A DNA stretch of 15,000 bases, taken from positions 1 to 15,000 of the forward strand of contig JAIESJ010000043.1 in assembly GCA_019746155.1 (NCBI GenBank), given 5' to 3'. A program made the translations under genes and the position numbers. This document shows positions 7,040-13,695 of this stretch, one piece after another; position 1 is the stretch's first letter; every line of letters begins with the position of its first letter. Under the pieces are notes generated by a model, which was not told where the DNA came from, searched no databases, and worked only from the letters and a program-made list of their open reading frames with translations. The DNA comes from Burkholderiales bacterium (lineage in GTDB: Bacteria > Pseudomonadota > Gammaproteobacteria > Burkholderiales > SG8-41).

Positions 7040-8206
7040 TCAGAACGATCTGGGCATGCCCAGCACGTGCTCGCCGACATAGGACAGGATGAGGTTGGTG
7101 GAGATCGGCGCGACCTGGTAGAGCCGGGTTTCGCGGAATTTGCGCTCGACGTCGTATTCCGCCGCGAAGCCGAAGCCACCGTGCGTCTGCAGGCAGACGT
7201 TGGCGGCTTCCAACGAGGCGTCGGCCGCGAGCAGCTTCGCCATGTTGGCCTCGGCGCCGCAGGGTTTCTTGGCGTCGAACAGACCCGCCGCCTTGTAACG
7301 CATGAGGTTGGCGGCTTCGACGTTGACGTAGGCGCGCGCAATGGGGAACTGTATGCCCTGGTTCTGGCCGATCGGGCGGCTGAACACCACGCGTTCTTTC
7401 GCGTAATGGATCGCGCGATCGATGAACCAGTAGCCATCGCCGATACACTCGGCGGCGATCAAGATGCGTTCGGCGTTGAGTCCGTCAAGGATGTATTTGA
7501 ACCCCTTGCCTTCCTCGCCGATCAGATTCTCGGCAGGAATTTCCAGATTGTCGAAAAAGAGCTCGTTGGTCTCGTGGTTGACCATGTTGCGGATCGGACG
7601 CACGGTCATGCCCCGCCTTTCCGCATCGCGCAGGTCGACGATGAATATCGACATGCCTTCGGATTTCTTCTTCACTTCGGCGAGCGGCGTGGTGCGCGCG
7701 AGCAGGATCATCAGTTCCGAATGCTGGACGCGCGAAGTCCACACTTTCTGCCCGTTGACCACATAGCGGTCGCCTTTCCTCACCGCCGTGGTCTTGATCC
7801 TGCTGGTGTCGGTGCCGGCGGTGGGCTCGGTCACCGCCATCGACTGCAACCGCAGTTCGCCGCTCGCGATTTTCGGCAGGTATTTTTTCTTCTGCGCGTC
7901 CGAGCCGTGGCGCAGCACGGTGCCCATGTTGTACATCTGGCCGTGGCAGGCGCCGGAATTGCCGCCCGAGCGGTTGATTTCCTCCATGATCACCGAGGCT
8001 TCGGTGAGCGTGAGACCTGCTCCGCCGTATTCTTCGGGAATCAGCGCCGCCAGCCAGCCCGCGTCGGTCAGCGCCTTGACGAAGGCTTCGGGATAGCCGC
8101 GCTCCTCGTCGATTTTCTGCCAGTAGGCGCTGTCGAACTGGCTGCACAGCGCGCGCACGCCTTCGCGCAGTGCAGCGTGGGCGTCCTGATCGGAAATGCC
8201 TTTCAT
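7040..8206 (-). CDS. Acyl-CoA dehydrogenase family flavoprotein
   Basis: A 388-residue FAD enzyme predicted to oxidise an acyl-CoA to its 2,3-enoyl-CoA and pass electrons to ETF in the cytoplasm. Family signposts are PEEYGGAGL (57-65), the FAD/substrate loop MAVTEPTAGTDTS (123-135), VNGQKVWTS (150-158), the arginine region ERVVFSRPIGQNQGIQ (271-286) and THGGFGFAAEYDVERKFRE (341-359). The usual catalytic Glu of the C-terminal YEGT-type motif is missing (LYQVAPISTN, 362-371). A Glu at E246 in LNAERILIA occupies the position used by isovaleryl-CoA dehydrogenase-like enzymes and may be the base. Substrate is not predictable. The start at MKGISDQD was chosen over an upstream ATG at 8362 because the extra residues do not resemble the family and a promoter lies between. 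It is divergent from the ComDE-like pair. Confidence 0.88.
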   Translation of the reverse strand: MKGISDQDAHAALREGVRALCSQFDSAYWQKIDEERGYPEAFVKALTDAGWLAALIPEEYGGAGLTLTEASVIMEEINRSGGNSGACHGQMYNMGTVLRHGSDAQKKKYLPKIASGELRLQSMAVTEPTAGTDTSRIKTTAVRKGDRYVVNGQKVWTSRVQHSELMILLARTTPLAEVKKKSEGMSIFIVDLRDAERRGMTVRPIRNMVNHETNELFFDNLEIPAENLIGEEGKGFKYILDGLNAERILIAAECIGDGYWFIDRAIHYAKERVVFSRPIGQNQGIQFPIARAYVNVEAANLMRYKAAGLFDAKKPCGAEANMAKLLAADASLEAANVCLQTHGGFGFAAEYDVERKFRETRLYQVAPISTNLILSYVGEHVLGMPRSF

Positions 8207-8237
8207 GGGGGAAATCCGGTGTTCGAAGAAAAAAATG

Positions 8238-8247
8238 ATTATACCAA
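8238..8247 (-). promoter_or_regulatory. Extended -10 promoter for the acyl-CoA dehydrogenase
   Basis: The minus strand reads TTGGTATAAT, containing the extended -10 pattern TGnTATAAT with a perfect TATAAT hexamer (8243-8238). This would place transcription start near 8231 and give a leader of about 25 bases before the ATG at 8206. No good -35 is seen, which extended -10 promoters do not need. Inferred from consensus only. Confidence 0.5.
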
Positions 8248-8279
8248 GCGGAGGCGCGCCGGTCCGACCGTAAATCACG

Positions 8280-8308
8280 TTGGAGCCGGGGCAAAATCGC
8301 GCTACCAT
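8280..8308 (+). promoter_or_regulatory. Weak candidate promoter for the comD-like gene
   Basis: TTGGAG (8280-8285) and TACCAT (8303-8308) are separated by 17 bases on the plus strand, upstream of the ATG at 8345. Both hexamers match the sigma-70 consensus only partly, so this is tentative. It lies back to back with the dehydrogenase promoter in the 138-base divergent intergenic region. Confidence 0.28.
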
Positions 8309-8344
8309 TTCCAGGCGCCCCAAAATGAACCCGTCCGGAAAAAC

Positions 8345-8881
8345 ATGAAAAGCGACCAGCAATCAAAGTCCACGATATGGCCGGAGCAGATCTACCGGTC
8401 GTTCCAGGATCACCGCATCCGCCAGGTGTGCTACGTGCCCGACGCCGGCCACGGCCGGCTGATCAAGCTGTGCCATGCCGACAAAAACATGAAAACCGTC
8501 TCGCTCACCACCGAGGAAGAAGGCGTGGCCATGCTCTACGGCGCGTGGGCGGGCGGCCAGCACGGTGCGCTGCTCATGCAATCGAGCGGGGTGGGCAACT
8601 GCATCAACATGCTGAGCATGGCGCAGGAATGCCGCATCCCGCTGCTCATGCTGGTGACCATGCGCGGCCAGTGGGGCGAATTCAACCCGTGGCAGGTGCC
8701 TATGGGACAGAGCACGGCCGCGGCGCTCGAAAGCGCTGGCGTCATCGTACATCCGGTGGACGACGCCGCTCGTGTCGCCGAAACCGTGCACGCGGCGGCG
8801 CGGCTCGCGTTTTTTTCCTATCGCGCGGTCGCGGTGCTCATTGGCCAGCGCGTGATCGGCTTCAAGAACTGGAGCAAGTGA
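8345..8881 (+). CDS. ThDP-dependent decarboxylase, alpha (PYR-domain) subunit, sulfopyruvate/phosphonopyruvate decarboxylase family
   Basis: A 178-residue stand-alone PYR domain. In ComD-type alpha subunits it pairs with a separate PP-domain subunit to decarboxylate a 2-oxo acid. It has the opening YRSFQDHRIRQVCYVPDAG (17-35), the ThDP-activating Glu region TTEEEGVAMLYGAW (55-68), QSSGVGNCINML (79-90) and PLLMLVTMRGQWGEFNPWQ (99-117), all typical of this half-enzyme. Family members act on sulfopyruvate (coenzyme M synthesis or cysteate breakdown) or phosphonopyruvate; many bacterial homologues have unknown substrates. The start ATG at 8345 has GGA about 8 bases upstream, and an open extension further upstream is antisense to the dehydrogenase. 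Its partner gene follows 98 bases later. No gene symbol is assigned because the substrate is uncertain. Confidence 0.83.
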   Translation: MKSDQQSKSTIWPEQIYRSFQDHRIRQVCYVPDAGHGRLIKLCHADKNMKTVSLTTEEEGVAMLYGAWAGGQHGALLMQSSGVGNCINMLSMAQECRIPLLMLVTMRGQWGEFNPWQVPMGQSTAAALESAGVIVHPVDDAARVAETVHAAARLAFFSYRAVAVLIGQRVIGFKNWSK

Positions 8882-8882
8882 C

Positions 8883-8968
8883 ATGGGGAGTGGTAAGTGG
8901 AAAGCGGGGAAAACATCGTCCCCCTATTCCCCACCTCCTGCTCCCCACTTCCTACTTCCCAATCCCTA
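8883..8968. repeat. Low-complexity foldback repeat between the two decarboxylase subunits
   Basis: A purine-rich arm (GGGGAGTGGTAAGTGG..., 8885-8908) is followed by a pyrimidine-rich arm (TCCCCCTATTCCCCACCTCC to CACTTCCTACTTCCC, 8916-8960). TGGGGAG (8884-8890) and CTCCCCA (8941-8947) are exact complements, and further G/A and C/T tracts pair imperfectly, so the transcript could fold into a long imperfect hairpin. Variations on GGAAGTGGGGAGTAGG are a known style of intergenic junk repeat in betaproteobacteria (general impression, unchecked). Confidence 0.55.
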
Positions 8969-8979
8969 GGTGACTAGCG

Positions 8980-9579
8980 ATGCCTCAACAGAAGAAACCC
9001 GTACTCGAACGCCGCGACGTGATGGCGGCCATACTCAAGGATCGCGGCGATACGCTGCTGGTCACCGGCCTCGGCTCGCCGACCTACGATGCTTACGCCG
9101 CCGGCGACCATCCGCTCAATTTCTATCTGTGGGGCGCGATGGGCGGAGCGGCGATGACCGGACTGGGGCTTGCACTCGCGCAGCCGAAACGCCGCGTGCT
9201 GGTCATCACCGGCGACGGCGAAATGCTGATGGGCCTGGGCAGCCTCGCCACCATCGCGGTAGAGAAGCCGAAGAACCTTTCCATCATCGTACTCGACAAC
9301 CAGCACTACGGCGAAACCGGCATGCAGCCCGCGCACACCGGCCGCGGCGTCGATCTCGCGGGTATGGCGCAGGCGGCGGGTTTTGCCGCGGCGACGACCA
9401 TTGACTCCGCGCAGCAGCTCAAGATCTGGATCCCGCAGTTCCATCGCGCGCCAGGCCCGGTATTTGCGGCAATCAAGGTCACGACCCATCCGGTGCCGAT
9501 GACGCTGCCGCCGCGCGACGGCACCGTGATCAGGCACCGTTTCCGCGAGGCGCTGCTGGGCCGCAAGGCCTTCGATTAA
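8980..9579 (+). CDS. ThDP-dependent decarboxylase, beta (PP-domain) subunit, sulfopyruvate/phosphonopyruvate decarboxylase family
   Basis: A 199-residue PP domain that binds the diphosphate of thiamine diphosphate through Mg. The binding signature GDGEMLMGLGSLATIA begins at 78 and ends with the metal-ligand Asn in VLDNQHYGETG (N107), the canonical GDG...N spacing. RRDVMAAIL (11-19), the substrate-side GLGSPTYDAYAAGD (30-43) and NFYLWGAMGGAAMTGLGLALA (47-67) match ComE-type beta subunits. AGGTGA lies 6 bases before the ATG, a strong ribosome-binding site, so this subunit is probably translated independently rather than by coupling to the alpha gene. The C-terminal tail (about 170-199) is basic and not diagnostic. 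It ends 14 bases from the convergent cysN gene. The enzyme needs the upstream alpha subunit to be active. Confidence 0.85.
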   Translation: MPQQKKPVLERRDVMAAILKDRGDTLLVTGLGSPTYDAYAAGDHPLNFYLWGAMGGAAMTGLGLALAQPKRRVLVITGDGEMLMGLGSLATIAVEKPKNLSIIVLDNQHYGETGMQPAHTGRGVDLAGMAQAAGFAAATTIDSAQQLKIWIPQFHRAPGPVFAAIKVTTHPVPMTLPPRDGTVIRHRFREALLGRKAFD

Positions 9580-9583
9580 GGCC
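9567..9583. terminator. Short hairpin between convergent genes
   Basis: GGCCTT (9567-9572) and AAGGCC (9578-9583) form a perfect 6-bp stem with a CGATT loop, overlapping the stop codon of the beta-subunit gene and just before the convergent cysN stop. There is no T-run, so it would be at best a weak bidirectional terminator or mRNA-end structure. Confidence 0.3.
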
Positions 9584-9593
9584 GACCTGCTGT

Positions 9594-10868
9594 TCAGAGC
9601 ACCATTCCGGCACCCACCGTATTATGGGTGGCTTCGTCGATCATGATGAAGCTGCCCGTGGCGCGGTTGCGGGCATAGCTGTCGAGCGCAAGCGGCTGCT
9701 GCACCCTGATGCCTGCCTGTCCCACGTCATTCATCGTCAACGCAACCACGTCGGACTGCAGCTCCAGTGTGTTGACATCCACGCGGTAGCGTATGCCTGC
9801 CACTGTAGCCCTGGCGATCCTGGTGCCCTGCTTCAGCAGATAATTGCGACGCAGATCGAGCGGTTGCTCGCCCAGCCAGCACAGTATCGCGTCAAACTCC
9901 TTCGCCACGCGCGGCGCGGCCTGCGCGCTCACGATCATATCGCCGCGGGAGGCGTCAATCTCGTCCGCCAGCCGCAGCGTCACCGACTGCGGTGCGCGCG
10001 CCTGTTCCAGATTGCCGTCATGCGTAACGATGTGCTTTATGCGGGTTCTGGTCGCCGAAGGGAGCACCGCGATCTCGTCCCCCACGGCGACCGCGCCTGA
10101 TTCGATGCGCCCCGCATAGCCCCGGAAATCGCGGGCATCCCCGGGCCCCGGGCGGATCACCCATTGCACCGGGAACCGGAAATCCCCAAGATGGATATCG
10201 TGATCCACCGCTATGGTTTCCAGCGTGGACAGCAAAGTGGGGCCACCATACCAGGGCAGGTTTGCGCCGCGCTCCACCACCATGTCACCTTGGAGCGCTG
10301 AAATGGGAATATAGGTGACGTCCCGCAGCCCGAGTCTGGCGGCGAACTCCGAGAACGCATCCCGGATTTCATCAAAAACGTCCTTCGAGTAGGCCACCAG
10401 GTCCATCTTATTCACGGCGACGACCAGATGCGGGATGCCGAGCAGCGACGCGATGTAAGCATGGCGACGGGATTGGATCAGCATCCCCTTGCGGGCGTCG
10501 ATGAGAATCACCGCCAGGCTGGCCGTGGAAGCCCCCGTCACCATGTTGCGCGTATACTGCTCGTGGCCCGGCGTGTCGGCGATGATGAACTTGCGCCGCG
10601 GCGTCGCGAAATAGCGGTAGGCGACATCGATGGTAATGCCCTGCTCGCGCTCCGCCTGCAGCCCGTCGGTAAGCAGCGACAGGTCTATTCCCGGCAGGCC
10701 ACGGCGCTCGGTCGCCCGCGCCACGGCCGATAGCTGGTCCTCGAACACCGATTTCGAATCGTGCAGCAGCCGCCCGATGAGGGTGCTCTTGCCGTCGTCC
10801 ACGCTGCCGCAGGTAATGAACCGCAGCAGTTCGCCGTGTGCAAAATCCATTCTTTCAATGGTAGACAT
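9594..10868 (-). CDS. cysN: Sulfate adenylyltransferase subunit 1 (GTPase)
   Basis: A 424-residue elongation-factor-like GTPase that uses GTP hydrolysis to drive ATP sulfurylase CysD in making APS from sulfate and ATP. GTPase motifs are complete: G1 GSVDDGKST (21-29), G2 region GITIDVAYRYF (77-87), G3 DTPGHEQY (98-105) and G4 NKMD (153-156). EF-Tu-like beta-barrel domains follow (FPVQWVIRPG, GYAGRIESGAVAVGDEI). It ends after the GTPase and barrel domains (…NTVGAGMVL) with no C-terminal APS kinase domain, so it is CysN and not CysNC. GAGGT lies 5 bases upstream of the start. A 95-base gap separates it from cysD. It is somewhat shorter than E. coli CysN (475 residues) and the key motifs are intact. 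Confidence 0.95.
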   Translation of the reverse strand: MSTIERMDFAHGELLRFITCGSVDDGKSTLIGRLLHDSKSVFEDQLSAVARATERRGLPGIDLSLLTDGLQAEREQGITIDVAYRYFATPRRKFIIADTPGHEQYTRNMVTGASTASLAVILIDARKGMLIQSRRHAYIASLLGIPHLVVAVNKMDLVAYSKDVFDEIRDAFSEFAARLGLRDVTYIPISALQGDMVVERGANLPWYGGPTLLSTLETIAVDHDIHLGDFRFPVQWVIRPGPGDARDFRGYAGRIESGAVAVGDEIAVLPSATRTRIKHIVTHDGNLEQARAPQSVTLRLADEIDASRGDMIVSAQAAPRVAKEFDAILCWLGEQPLDLRRNYLLKQGTRIARATVAGIRYRVDVNTLELQSDVVALTMNDVGQAGIRVQQPLALDSYARNRATGSFIMIDEATHNTVGAGMVL

Positions 10869-10963
10869 TCATGACCTCGGGATATGCGCAACGCCCGCGA
10901 TGCCGAAAAACTCAGGCCCGGTTCTTTCCTTGCCGCCTGTGCTGTGCCCCAGGGCGGGCGCCA

Positions 10964-11971
10964 CTAGAAATAGCCCGCTCTTTTCCTCAGCTCCATGGAC
11001 GCATCGGACGTCTGATCATCGATGCGCGTCGCGCCCCGCTCGGTGATGCGACTCACGGCCGTTTCCACGATGATGTCGCTCACCGTGGTTGCGGTGGAGG
11101 CCACGGGGCAGGTGCAGGTCATGTCTCCCACCGTACGGAAGCGCACGCTCGCCGTCTCCACCTTCTCCCCGTCCCGCGGCCCGACCAGATGCGACACCGG
11201 CACCAGTGCGCCGTTGCGGCGGATGACTTCCCTCCGGTGCGCAAAATAAATGCTGGGCACTTCCAGATCCTCCCGGGCGATGTATTGCCAGACGTCGAGT
11301 TCGGTCCAGTTGCTGAGGGGGAACACCCGTATGTTCTCTCCCGGCCGCACCTGCGTGTTGTAAAGGCTCCACAGTTCCGGCCGCTGGTTCCGGGGATCCC
11401 ATTGCCCGAACTCGTCCCGGAACGAGAAAATGCGCTCCTTGGCCCGCGCCTTTTCCTCGTCGCGGCGCGCGCCGCCGATGCAGGCGTCGAAGCCGAACTC
11501 GGCGATGGCGTCGAGCAAGGTTACCGACTGGGCGGCGTTGCGGCTCTCGCCCGGTCTCACCACCGCCTGGCCCCGGCGGATGGACTCCTCCACCGAGCGC
11601 ACGATCAGCCGCTCGCCCAGCTGCTGCGCGCGGTAATCACGGAAAGCAATCACCTCCGGAAAATTGTGCCCGGTATCGATATGCAACAGCGGAAACGGGA
11701 ACCGTCCCGGCCGGAAAGCCTTCTCCGCGAGCCGCAGCAGCACGATGGAATCCTTGCCGCCGGAAAAAAGCAGCGCCGGATCGCGGCACTCGGCGGCCAC
11801 TTCGCGCAGAATATGGATGGCTTCGCTCTCCAGTACCTCCAGATGGGTGAGCGTGTGGACTTTCCGTCCGCTGTCGCCTCTTGGCGCACAGCCGGAAGCC
11901 GGTGAAACAAGCCGTGTCGCTCCGAAAACCCGCACCGTGTCCATGATCTGCGCCGTGTTTTGATTTGTCAT
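10964..11971 (-). CDS. cysD: Sulfate adenylyltransferase subunit 2 (ATP sulfurylase, PP-loop)
   Basis: A 335-residue PP-loop nucleotidyltransferase that adenylates sulfate to APS together with CysN. The ATP-binding PP-loop SGGKDS is at 70-75, followed by HIDTGHNFPEVI (97-108), CIGGARRDEEKARAKERIFSFRDEF (164-188), the signature FPLSNWTELDVWQYI (217-231) and the terminal SMELRKRAGYF. The start overlaps the cysH stop (ATGA), implying coupling. From that start the protein carries about 40 residues (MTNQNTAQ... to about H39) before the LTHLEVLESEAIHI core that E. coli CysD begins with almost directly. These residues are low in family similarity and may be a genuine extension or reflect an internal start. 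A gap of 95 bases precedes cysN. Confidence 0.94.
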   Translation of the reverse strand: MTNQNTAQIMDTVRVFGATRLVSPASGCAPRGDSGRKVHTLTHLEVLESEAIHILREVAAECRDPALLFSGGKDSIVLLRLAEKAFRPGRFPFPLLHIDTGHNFPEVIAFRDYRAQQLGERLIVRSVEESIRRGQAVVRPGESRNAAQSVTLLDAIAEFGFDACIGGARRDEEKARAKERIFSFRDEFGQWDPRNQRPELWSLYNTQVRPGENIRVFPLSNWTELDVWQYIAREDLEVPSIYFAHRREVIRRNGALVPVSHLVGPRDGEKVETASVRFRTVGDMTCTCPVASTATTVSDIIVETAVSRITERGATRIDDQTSDASMELRKRAGYF

Positions 11972-12720
11972 TCCACGGCGAGCGCAGCATCCTGCTCGGT
12001 CGCGGGACGTTGCGCCTCGCTCCCTGCCCCGGATTTATTCGCGCCGCCGCAATGCAGGCCGTATTCCTTCGATGCGGGATTCTCCCACCACCAGCGCCCC
12101 GCCCGGATATCCTCGCCCGGCGTCACCGCCCGGGTGCAGGGCGCGCAGCCTATGCTGGGAAAGCCGCGGTCGTGAAGTGCGTTGTAGGGAATATTGCGGT
12201 TCCGCAAATACGCCCATACCTCGGAAGTCGTCCAGTCAAACAGGGGATTGAACTTGTGAAGCCCGTTCTCCTGATCGAAACCGGACACGCCGAGGTCACT
12301 GCGCGTGGGCGCCTGCTCCCGGCGCAGCCCCGTGATCCAGGCCTTTTTTCCGGCCAGCGCGCGCCGCAGAGGCTCGACCTTGCGCAGTTGGCAGCAGCGC
12401 TTCCTCATTTCCACGCTCTCGTAGAAAGCGTTGGGGCCGAAACTGTTGACATAGGCCTCCACTGCCTGCGTATCGGGGCAATAAATGCGCAGCCGCACGC
12501 CGTAGCGGTCTGCAATCCGCCGCATCAGCGCGTAGGTCTCTTCGTGGAGCCTGCCGGTGTCGAGAGTAAAAATCTCGATGCCCGGGAAACGCCCGGCGAT
12601 GAGATCGGTGAGCACCATGTCCTCGGCGCCCAGGCTGTTGGCGAACGCCGCGGGCGCGTATTTTTCCGCCACTTTCTCCAGCACCGCCAGGGCATGTTCT
12701 ACTTTGTTCTCAAGACTCAT
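11968..12720 (-). CDS. cysH: Assimilatory adenylyl-sulfate (APS) reductase with altered ECGLH motif
   Basis: A 250-residue thioredoxin-dependent reductase that converts APS to sulfite and AMP. The PP-loop-like nucleotide region is NSLGAEDMVLTDLI (28-41), then FTLDTGRLHEETY (51-63) and TGLRREQAPTRSDL (130-143). Four cysteines, C109-C110 (KRCCQLRKVEPL) and C192/C195 (GCAPCTRA), are the [4Fe-4S] ligand pattern that separates APS reductases from PAPS reductases; this fits the absence of an APS kinase. The conserved C-terminal redox motif ECGLH is EYGLHC here: Tyr220 (codon TAC, minus strand 12063-12061) stands where the catalytic cysteine should be, with Cys224 four residues later. The start MSLENKVEHA has GGGAGGGG about 8 bases upstream; an open extension to 12915 overlaps the upstream permease gene and was not used. 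It overlaps cysD by four bases. Confidence 0.92.
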   Translation of the reverse strand: MSLENKVEHALAVLEKVAEKYAPAAFANSLGAEDMVLTDLIAGRFPGIEIFTLDTGRLHEETYALMRRIADRYGVRLRIYCPDTQAVEAYVNSFGPNAFYESVEMRKRCCQLRKVEPLRRALAGKKAWITGLRREQAPTRSDLGVSGFDQENGLHKFNPLFDWTTSEVWAYLRNRNIPYNALHDRGFPSIGCAPCTRAVTPGEDIRAGRWWWENPASKEYGLHCGGANKSGAGSEAQRPATEQDAALAVE

Positions 12721-12748
12721 ATTGCTGTCCCCTCCCAGACTCCGATAT

Positions 12749-13534
12749 TCAAAAAACGAGCTTCCCGCCCGCCACAGCCAGCGTTGCGGCAATGACCGGG
12801 CGCAGCACGCCTTCCGGCACACGGTGGGCGATGAGACTTCCCGCTGCGATACCGGGCAGTGAGCCGAGCAGCAGGTTTCCCAGAAGCGCGTAATCCACGG
12901 CGCCCAATGAGGCATGCCCCAGCCCCGCTACCGTCGCGAGCGGCACGGCGTGGACGATGTTGGTGCCGACAATGCGTGCCGGCGGCAGGTCCGGATAAAG
13001 ATAAAACAGCACGACCGCGACCAACGCTCCCGCACCTACCGAAGTCATCGCGACGAGCGCGCCTATGGCGGCGCCGCTCGCCACCGTGGCGGCCACGCGC
13101 CGCCGCACCGTCAGACGGGATGCGCTCTCTTGGCGCGCCCGCGGGAGCGCGCGCGGCCTGAACAGCATTGCCACTGCAGTGAAGAGAAGCACCGTGCCGA
13201 GAGACAAGGTAATCAAGCGGGCCAGGACTTCAGGTCGGGCCGACAACAGCCTGAGGCTGCAAACCATAACCGCAGCCGCGGGCACGCTGCCCAGCGCCAG
13301 CAGAAGCGCGATGCGCCATGCCACCGAGCGCTTCACGGCATGGACCCAGCCGCCCTTAACCTTGATAATGGCGGCGTGGGCCAGATTGGTGCCCACCATC
13401 ACGGGGGAAGGCACACCGGCCAGTGCCAGCACTGCCGTCATCAGGGTGCCCGCTCCGATTGCGGTCATGCCGACCATTAAGCCGACAGCAAAGCCTGCCG
13501 CGATGAACGCCCAATCCATTGACTGAACACCCAT
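12749..13534 (-). CDS. TauE/SafE (DUF81) family membrane permease
   Basis: A 261-residue polytopic inner-membrane protein with about eight hydrophobic segments arranged as two similar halves. Each half carries a glycine-rich entry and an xVGTN motif: AVGLMVGMTAIGAGTLMTAV (16-35) with VGTNLAHAAIIKVKGG, and GALVAMTSVGAGALVAVVLF with VGTNIVHAVPLATVAGLGH. This internal repeat is the hallmark of TauE/SafE transporters, which move sulfite, sulfoacetate or other organic and inorganic sulfur anions. It is the first gene of the cys operon, ending 28 bases before cysH, so a sulfate or sulfite transport role is likely; direction and substrate cannot be read from sequence. The start could be 13534 (MGVQSMDW) or the ATG five codons later; neither has a strong ribosome-binding site, so a leader-poor start is possible. 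Confidence 0.85.
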   Translation of the reverse strand: MGVQSMDWAFIAAGFAVGLMVGMTAIGAGTLMTAVLALAGVPSPVMVGTNLAHAAIIKVKGGWVHAVKRSVAWRIALLLALGSVPAAAVMVCSLRLLSARPEVLARLITLSLGTVLLFTAVAMLFRPRALPRARQESASRLTVRRRVAATVASGAAIGALVAMTSVGAGALVAVVLFYLYPDLPPARIVGTNIVHAVPLATVAGLGHASLGAVDYALLGNLLLGSLPGIAAGSLIAHRVPEGVLRPVIAATLAVAGGKLVF

Positions 13535-13695
13535 GAAAGTTGTTGCAGTGCATGGTAATAGAAGCTATTTATAATTACAAAGAATATAAATCTATTTCTT
13601 AAGATCATTTTATTATTTCGAGCGACTTGGTACGCTTCCCAGAAATATCCGGAACCGGATAATCACTGAATAGCCAACCCCTGCAAGGAAAAAAC
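13535..13695. promoter_or_regulatory. AT-rich divergent promoter region between the cys operon and the aldehyde dehydrogenase
   Basis: A 161-base AT-rich gap between divergent genes. A perfect TATAAT (13570-13575, plus strand) could be a -10 for the dehydrogenase but lacks a well-spaced -35. On the minus strand TATAAA (13573-13568) overlaps it and could serve the tauE-cysHDN operon. AAGAA (13580-13584) and TTCTT (13596-13600) are inverted arms 11 bases apart, the general shape of a LysR-type (CysB-like) operator; assignment to CysB is inference only. Confidence 0.4.

Noticed and set aside
6896..8881. A 661-codon plus-strand open frame running through the acyl-CoA dehydrogenase into the alpha subunit
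   Set aside because: The first two thirds is antisense to the dehydrogenase with low-complexity His/Arg/Val-rich sequence. Only the part from 8345 resembles a real protein, and the divergent promoter region lies between them.
12721..12915. Upstream extension of cysH to 12915
   Set aside because: It overlaps the end of the TauE/SafE gene, has no CysH similarity, and the start at 12720 has a strong ribosome-binding site.
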